Below are positions 37,649-42,546 of a stretch of DNA of 42,546 nt, piece after piece. The position numbers and the translations under genes are program-made. Origin of the DNA: an uncultured Nitrospinota bacterium (GTDB taxonomy: Bacteria > Nitrospinota > Nitrospinia > Nitrospinales > VA-1). The number at the start of each line of letters is the position of its first letter. Within the stretch, counting starts at the first letter, position 1. The stretch spans positions 1 through 42,546 of the forward strand of contig CAJQRI010000019.1 of the NCBI GenBank assembly GCA_905612265.1, written 5' to 3'. The notes beneath the pieces were generated by a model. It was not told where the DNA came from and did no database searches. It worked only from the letters and a program-made list of their open reading frames with translations.

Positions 37649-38649
37649 TTCATGGAGAGTGTGAATTGTGACAACCGGGTTGCCGTCCTCAAAGCCATTT
37701 TAAGATTTTCGGGGCAGGCTCGATCTCTTCCCGCAATATCGAATGCGGTGCCATGATCTACAGAGGTTCTTAATATTGGCAAGCCTAAAGTAATGTTCAC
37801 TCCTTGCCCGGCAGAGTCCATTTTGACTGGAATCATTCCCTGATCGTGATACATACAGACCACTGCGTCATATTTTTGTGCGTCGGGTCTGCCGAACAGA
37901 GCATCGGCGGAGAAGGGGCCACTGGCCTGAATGCCTTCCTTCTGTACGGTTTTTAGTGCGGGTAAAATAAAATCAGATTCTTCATTCCCGAAAATTCCAC
38001 CATCGCCGCAATGTGGGTTGAGTCCTGTCACTGCAATATTGGGAACATCCGTCACATGTCGGTTCAGCCATTCATGAGTCAGGCGAATAGTGTTGAGCAC
38101 TCTTTCTTCGGTGATAAGTGGCTGGACTTGTCCCAAGGGAACATGAGTGGTAACAAGTACGACTCGCAGACTTTTTCCCGCCATCATGAGTACGGATTGT
38201 TTAGAGCCTGTCAAATGAGCTAGTAACTCGGTATGCCCAGGAAACGGATAACCTGCAAGGTGTAGGCTCTTTTTGTTAATGGGTGCCGTAGTTATGGCTG
38301 AGACTTCGTCGCGGAGCGCCAGATCGACAGCGGCTTTGATGGCTTTATAACTGGCCCGGCCTGCTTCGGCGCTGGGTTTGCCAACTGGGATATTCTCAGG
38401 CACGTTTTTGAGGTCGATTACATCAATAGTGCCGGTCTTATACCAACCTTCTTCAGGCTTGTTGATGGTATGGATCAGAATTTCTGGTGCATATTTTTTA
38501 GCCGTTTCCTGAAGCAGGCGTGCATCACCAATGACTACCGCTCGGGATTGAAGTGGTAATGTGTCATCTTGGAAAGCCTTGACAATGATCTCAGGCCCGA
38601 TCCCTGAAGGATCTCCCATCGTTAATGCAATTATAGGTGAAGAACCCAT
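37645..38649 (-). CDS. pdxA: 4-hydroxythreonine-4-phosphate dehydrogenase PdxA
   Basis: ALTMGDPSGIGPEII, TTAPINKKSLHLAGYPFPGHTE, GLNPHCGDGG, YHDQGMIPVK. Confidence 0.96.
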   Translation of the reverse strand: MGSSPIIALTMGDPSGIGPEIIVKAFQDDTLPLQSRAVVIGDARLLQETAKKYAPEILIHTINKPEEGWYKTGTIDVIDLKNVPENIPVGKPSAEAGRASYKAIKAAVDLALRDEVSAITTAPINKKSLHLAGYPFPGHTELLAHLTGSKQSVLMMAGKSLRVVLVTTHVPLGQVQPLITEERVLNTIRLTHEWLNRHVTDVPNIAVTGLNPHCGDGGIFGNEESDFILPALKTVQKEGIQASGPFSADALFGRPDAQKYDAVVCMYHDQGMIPVKMDSAGQGVNITLGLPILRTSVDHGTAFDIAGRDRACPENLKMALRTATRLSQFTLSMK

Positions 38650-38697
38650 AGTTCCGCTCTATTTAATTAAGAATGAGATCCGTAATTTCCAGGGAGG

Positions 38698-40353
38698 TTA
38701 TTTCCGCAACTTATGGATTTTCCCCTTGGTTTTTTTTGACAACCCGTCTGGTCTCGGACTTGCGTCCAGAATTTTTTTGTCCACGTTACTTTCGTATTCC
38801 TTGAAATTTTCTATAAACTGATTTGCAAGTTCTTTGGCTTTTTCGTCGTAGGATTCCGGATTTTTCCAAGTGTTCCTTGGTAGAAGGATTTCATCCGGGA
38901 CTCCTTTGACCTTAACCGGGACATGAATACCGAAAAACGGATCCTCCGTAGTTTCCACCTTGTCTAACTGGCCTTCGAGAATAGCCTTGATCATGGCTCG
39001 GGTATATTTGATTTCTACCCGGTGTCCGACACCGTAAGGTCCACCTGTCCACCCCGTATTCACTAGCCAACAGGAGACATTATGTTTCGCAATTCTTTCA
39101 CCCAGCATATCTACATATACAGAAGGATGCAGGGACATGAAAGGAGCGCCAAAGCAGGTGCTGAAAATGGCGGTGGGTTCACGGCTCAATCCTTTCTCAG
39201 TACCCGCAACTTTTGCGGTGTAGCCTGAGATAAAATGATACATGGCTTGTTCTGGAGTGAGCTTGGAAACCGGAGGCATGACCCCATAGGCATCGCAGGT
39301 CAGCATGATAACATTATTAGGGTGACCCCCCATGCCACTGAGCACAGCATTTTTAATGTGGGTGATGGGGTAACTGGCCCGGGTGTTCTCTGTGAGACTG
39401 GCATCATCCAAATTGAGTCGACGCGTGTCTATATCCATTACTACGTTCTCAAGTAGGGTGCCAAACCGGCGAGTACAGTCATAAATTTCTGGTTCTGATT
39501 TTTGGGACAGGCGAATAACTTTGGCGTAACAGCCGCCTTCAAAATTAAAAACGCCTCGGTCACTCCAGCCATGTTCATCATCACCAATCAGCTTTCGAAG
39601 TGGGTCAGCCGATAAGGTGGTTTTCCCGGTTCCTGAAAGCCCAAAAAATACTGAGGAGTCGCCTTTTTTTCCGATATTTGCAGAGCAATGCATAGACAAC
39701 ACGGACTGTTTTTGTGGCAATAGGTAGTTCAAAATAGAGAAAACAGATTTTTTGATTTCCCCGGCATAACTCGTTCCGCCAATCAGAACTAATTGCTTGC
39801 CAAAATCAACAATAACGAAAACTTCGGAATTGGTGCCGTCAATCTCGGGTACAGCTTTAAAGCCGGGAACCTGAATAACGGTGAACGCGGGTTCGTGGGT
39901 TTCCAGTTTAGCCATATCATTGATCTGGATAAACATGTTCCTTGCGAACAGGCTGTGCCAGGCTTGCTCTGTGATGACTCGAATATGGGTCTGGTGTTTG
40001 GGGTCGGAGCCGGCGCAACAATCTTGTACATAAACTTCTTTTCCTTGAAGATAGGACAGTACTCTGAAGTAGAGGGCATCAAATTGTTCCACAGTGAAAG
40101 GTCGATTGACTTTTCCCCACCAGATGTTTTCCTGACTAGAAGGTTCTTGGACGATAAACTTATCTTTAGGAGCTCGTCCGGTATGTTCTCCCGTACTCAC
40201 AATCACAGGGCCAAGATGCGAAACATGCCCTTCTTCGTTCGCAATTATGTGCTCGTAGAGCTGAGGTGTGGATAAATTCCAGTTAATCTTTTTGAGATTT
40301 TTCAAGCCATGCGTTTCTAACCCAACTTTATGTTTCAAAACTTTTTGCGGCAT
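38698..40353 (-). CDS. pckA: ATP-type phosphoenolpyruvate carboxykinase
   Basis: IVSTGEHTGRAPKDKFIV, FFGLSGTGKTTLSADP, GDDEHGWSD, FNFEGGCYAK. Confidence 0.95.
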   Translation of the reverse strand: MPQKVLKHKVGLETHGLKNLKKINWNLSTPQLYEHIIANEEGHVSHLGPVIVSTGEHTGRAPKDKFIVQEPSSQENIWWGKVNRPFTVEQFDALYFRVLSYLQGKEVYVQDCCAGSDPKHQTHIRVITEQAWHSLFARNMFIQINDMAKLETHEPAFTVIQVPGFKAVPEIDGTNSEVFVIVDFGKQLVLIGGTSYAGEIKKSVFSILNYLLPQKQSVLSMHCSANIGKKGDSSVFFGLSGTGKTTLSADPLRKLIGDDEHGWSDRGVFNFEGGCYAKVIRLSQKSEPEIYDCTRRFGTLLENVVMDIDTRRLNLDDASLTENTRASYPITHIKNAVLSGMGGHPNNVIMLTCDAYGVMPPVSKLTPEQAMYHFISGYTAKVAGTEKGLSREPTAIFSTCFGAPFMSLHPSVYVDMLGERIAKHNVSCWLVNTGWTGGPYGVGHRVEIKYTRAMIKAILEGQLDKVETTEDPFFGIHVPVKVKGVPDEILLPRNTWKNPESYDEKAKELANQFIENFKEYESNVDKKILDASPRPDGLSKKTKGKIHKLRK

Positions 40354-40547
40354 GGACTATATTCCTTTATGATTTGAGGGTAATGGATTTAACCCTTTGA
40401 AAGGGTATGGGTTCCCTTAGTTCTTCGTCTAGTTTTTATTGATAAACCACTAATATATATTAAAAGTTTATCATATCTACGGAAAATGAAAACCGCTTTT
40501 TAACTCAGAAACCTGTCTTTTAGGGATTAATTTTTCAGGACTTTAGA

Positions 40548-41465
40548 ATGTTCCAATTATTTGGTAAAAAAAAGGAGGAACCTCAGATGAAGGTTCTCGC
40601 TAAGGAAAAAACTAGATATAACGATATTTATGTTATCCAGAATGGGGAACACCGAGAGCTCTGGTTTAAGGGTAATGGTGAATATTACCTGCAAAGTCGA
40701 GTGGATACTCAGGGGAAAAATCCTCTGGCTTTGGTTTACTCGCGCATGATGATGGCTTCTCTGTTATTTTCACCGAAACCTGCAAGAATGCTTATGGTGG
40801 GTTTAGGGGGAGCTGCGCTCAGCAATTGTCTTGCCCAATGGTTCCCTGATTTGAAGATAGATATTGTGGAGGTGGACGGCAAGGTTATCGATGTCTCCAA
40901 GAAATATTTTTCCCTGCGTGAGTCGAGCAGTTGTCGCGTTTTTGAAGAAGACGGCAGAGTATTCATTCAGAAACGCAAGGGACAGGAACCTTATGACTGG
41001 ATCATTCTTGATGCATTTAAAAGCGGGTCGATTCCTTATCATTTGAAGACCTATGAGTTTTATAAAGAAATCCGTGCGGTGCTGAGCCCTATTGGCGTAG
41101 TGGGTTCAAACCTTTACGGTAAGGGAAACACCCTAAAACCCCGGGATATTCAAACCTTTCTGTCGGTGTTTCCTCAAATTTATTGTTTTGAAGATGATGA
41201 TCAGATTGCAACGGTGCTCATTGCGACAAATGGGGAACGCTGGAGTGAAGAGAAAATTCGTGACAGAGCATCAATATGCCGAAAGCTACCGGAACCCTTC
41301 TCGATGGAAGAAATCGTAAAAGCATACCGACCAGGAAAATTTCAGGAAGAGTCGGTCTCAACATTTAAAGATAATTTTTCCGGCAACGGGTTCCTGAACG
41401 ACGTGGAACGTGAAAACCTGCAAAGCTCTAAAGACCGCCGCTACCCGATCATTAATGTTTATTGA
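40548..41465 (+). CDS. Spermidine-synthase-like SAM-dependent methyltransferase
   Basis: YSRMMMASLLFSPKPARMLMVGLGGAALSN, IDIVEVDGKVIDVSKKYF, WIILDAFKSGSIPYHL. Confidence 0.85.
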   Translation: MFQLFGKKKEEPQMKVLAKEKTRYNDIYVIQNGEHRELWFKGNGEYYLQSRVDTQGKNPLALVYSRMMMASLLFSPKPARMLMVGLGGAALSNCLAQWFPDLKIDIVEVDGKVIDVSKKYFSLRESSSCRVFEEDGRVFIQKRKGQEPYDWIILDAFKSGSIPYHLKTYEFYKEIRAVLSPIGVVGSNLYGKGNTLKPRDIQTFLSVFPQIYCFEDDDQIATVLIATNGERWSEEKIRDRASICRKLPEPFSMEEIVKAYRPGKFQEESVSTFKDNFSGNGFLNDVERENLQSSKDRRYPIINVY

Positions 41466-41476
41466 AAAGTAGATTT

Positions 41477-42546
41477 TTAAGAGGAAAGATCAAAGATCTG
41501 CACTTTTCCGCCATCAAAATTACCCACGGCTAGTTGATCGTTGCAGACGGATAGCCCTGCTACTTTCCCCAATTGCCCAGCTCTTCTGCCGGGTTTCTGG
41601 TAAATGCTCTGGACCTGGAGCTTGTTGTTAAAATGCACGATTTGATTGTTCCAGTAATCGGCGCCGAAAATGCCGTGCTTGGGATGCCATGCCATAAAAT
41701 AAATTTCGTCAACTCCCAAACCAGTTTTACCGACCTCGTGAATCAAGTTGTCTTGTGCGTCAAAATGTTTGAGTGAAGACTCTGACTTGTCTCCTATCAG
41801 ATACTCCCCATTTGGCAGGCAAAATATGCCGATAGGTTCCTTAAGGTTAGAGTTTTCACCCTGCAGGTTTCTCAGGGTGTTGCCCTGATCATCAAAAATC
41901 TGTATTTGGTTACGTTCTGGATTAGCGATCCAAATATTATCATGGTTGTCAATCGAAGGGCTATACAACATACCCGATTGACCCAAGTCAAATTGAAAAA
42001 GATACTTTCCTTTTTCATCAAATTTCTTCACCAGCCCGGATCTTTCCTCAACGATATATATATCGTTTTTGCTGTTTATGGCAATATCGCCCGGATACTG
42101 TAATTTTCCGGGTGCATTGCCCCATCCACCAAAATGGAATTGGTAATCTCCCAATGAGGAATAGCTGAAAACCATGTGGCCTTCATAGTCGATAACCAGT
42201 AAGTCTCCATTTTGGTTATGTTTGACGCCGTGAGGTGCTAGAATTTGGCCGGTTGCAGAGTTAGGTTTTTCGAGAATCTGGGTTTCCCTGAAATTTATTT
42301 TCGGGGAAGCTTTTGGAGGTGACAGGTCATCACGAAACTCAGTCAGCTTATCTAGAATATTTTTTATGCGGGAGTTCCTCTGATATTCGAATTCAAACCG
42401 ATCCTTGTCAATGACTTTCTGTGCGAGCTCCATCTCAATTCGTATGGATTCTGAAATTTCTGAGACTTTATATTTGGAATTTAATTCTCCGGATTGACCA
42501 TGAAGGTCAATGACCAAGAATATGGCTTCCTTGCGGGATTTTGCCA
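41477..42546 (-). CDS. NHL-repeat (beta-propeller) protein, 5' end beyond window edge
   Basis: Repeated GxFxxPxGIAINxxNDIYIVE-type units; frame remains open to the edge (AKSRKEAIFLVIDLHGQ...). Confidence 0.85.
   Translation of the reverse strand, partial: AKSRKEAIFLVIDLHGQSGELNSKYKVSEISESIRIEMELAQKVIDKDRFEFEYQRNSRIKNILDKLTEFRDDLSPPKASPKINFRETQILEKPNSATGQILAPHGVKHNQNGDLLVIDYEGHMVFSYSSLGDYQFHFGGWGNAPGKLQYPGDIAINSKNDIYIVEERSGLVKKFDEKGKYLFQFDLGQSGMLYSPSIDNHDNIWIANPERNQIQIFDDQGNTLRNLQGENSNLKEPIGIFCLPNGEYLIGDKSESSLKHFDAQDNLIHEVGKTGLGVDEIYFMAWHPKHGIFGADYWNNQIVHFNNKLQVQSIYQKPGRRAGQLGKVAGLSVCNDQLAVGNFDGGKVQIFDLSS

Noticed and set aside
39793-40275. 160-aa plus-strand ORF
   Set aside because: Antisense to pckA
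1-42546. CRISPR arrays, prophage, transposases, toxin-antitoxin or defence systems, tRNA/rRNA genes
   Set aside because: No direct-repeat arrays, transposase or integrase motifs, or cloverleaf-like tRNA sequences were seen; gaps are short and otherwise accounted for

Overview
The window is a dense stretch of bacterial chromosome with mostly housekeeping genes and almost no intergenic DNA. Lineage cannot be proven from the sequence; a Nitrospinota-like Gram-negative is a guess. Left to right: an SDR/pteridine-reductase-like fragment at the left edge, moaB, a small His/Glu/Lys-rich secreted protein, queC, ffh, the rpsP-khpA-rimM-trmD-(PF09936 methyltransferase)-rplS operon, an M48 lipoprotein peptidase, rnhB, recJ, a YbbAP-like ABC exporter, a PLP aminotransferase, a MoeB/ThiF-rhodanese protein, a VOC/glyoxalase protein, a phosphohexomutase, an SDR, a 2Fe-2S ferredoxin, cysNC/cysD, cysS, a TPR-cupredoxin membrane protein, a long dCTP deaminase, scpB, rluB, a FlgT-like secreted protein, an AI-2E transporter, mqnC, a parvulin, cobA-hemD, rsmA, pdxA, pckA, a spermidine-synthase-like methyltransferase and an NHL-repeat protein. 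I found no CRISPR array, transposase, phage or recognisable defence island. The items most worth a second look are: a candidate 6S RNA (33423-33600); four consecutive hairpins upstream of rpsP; a dispersed G-rich palindromic repeat family (six copies); a decayed DUF2851-type gene between cysD and cysS that the ORF track does not show; a CysC-like domain with a degraded P-loop; a TPR plus type-1-copper cupredoxin fusion; and a T6-tract frameshift separating an ATG from a short ORF after an SDR. All family names come from memory of motifs; no searches were run.
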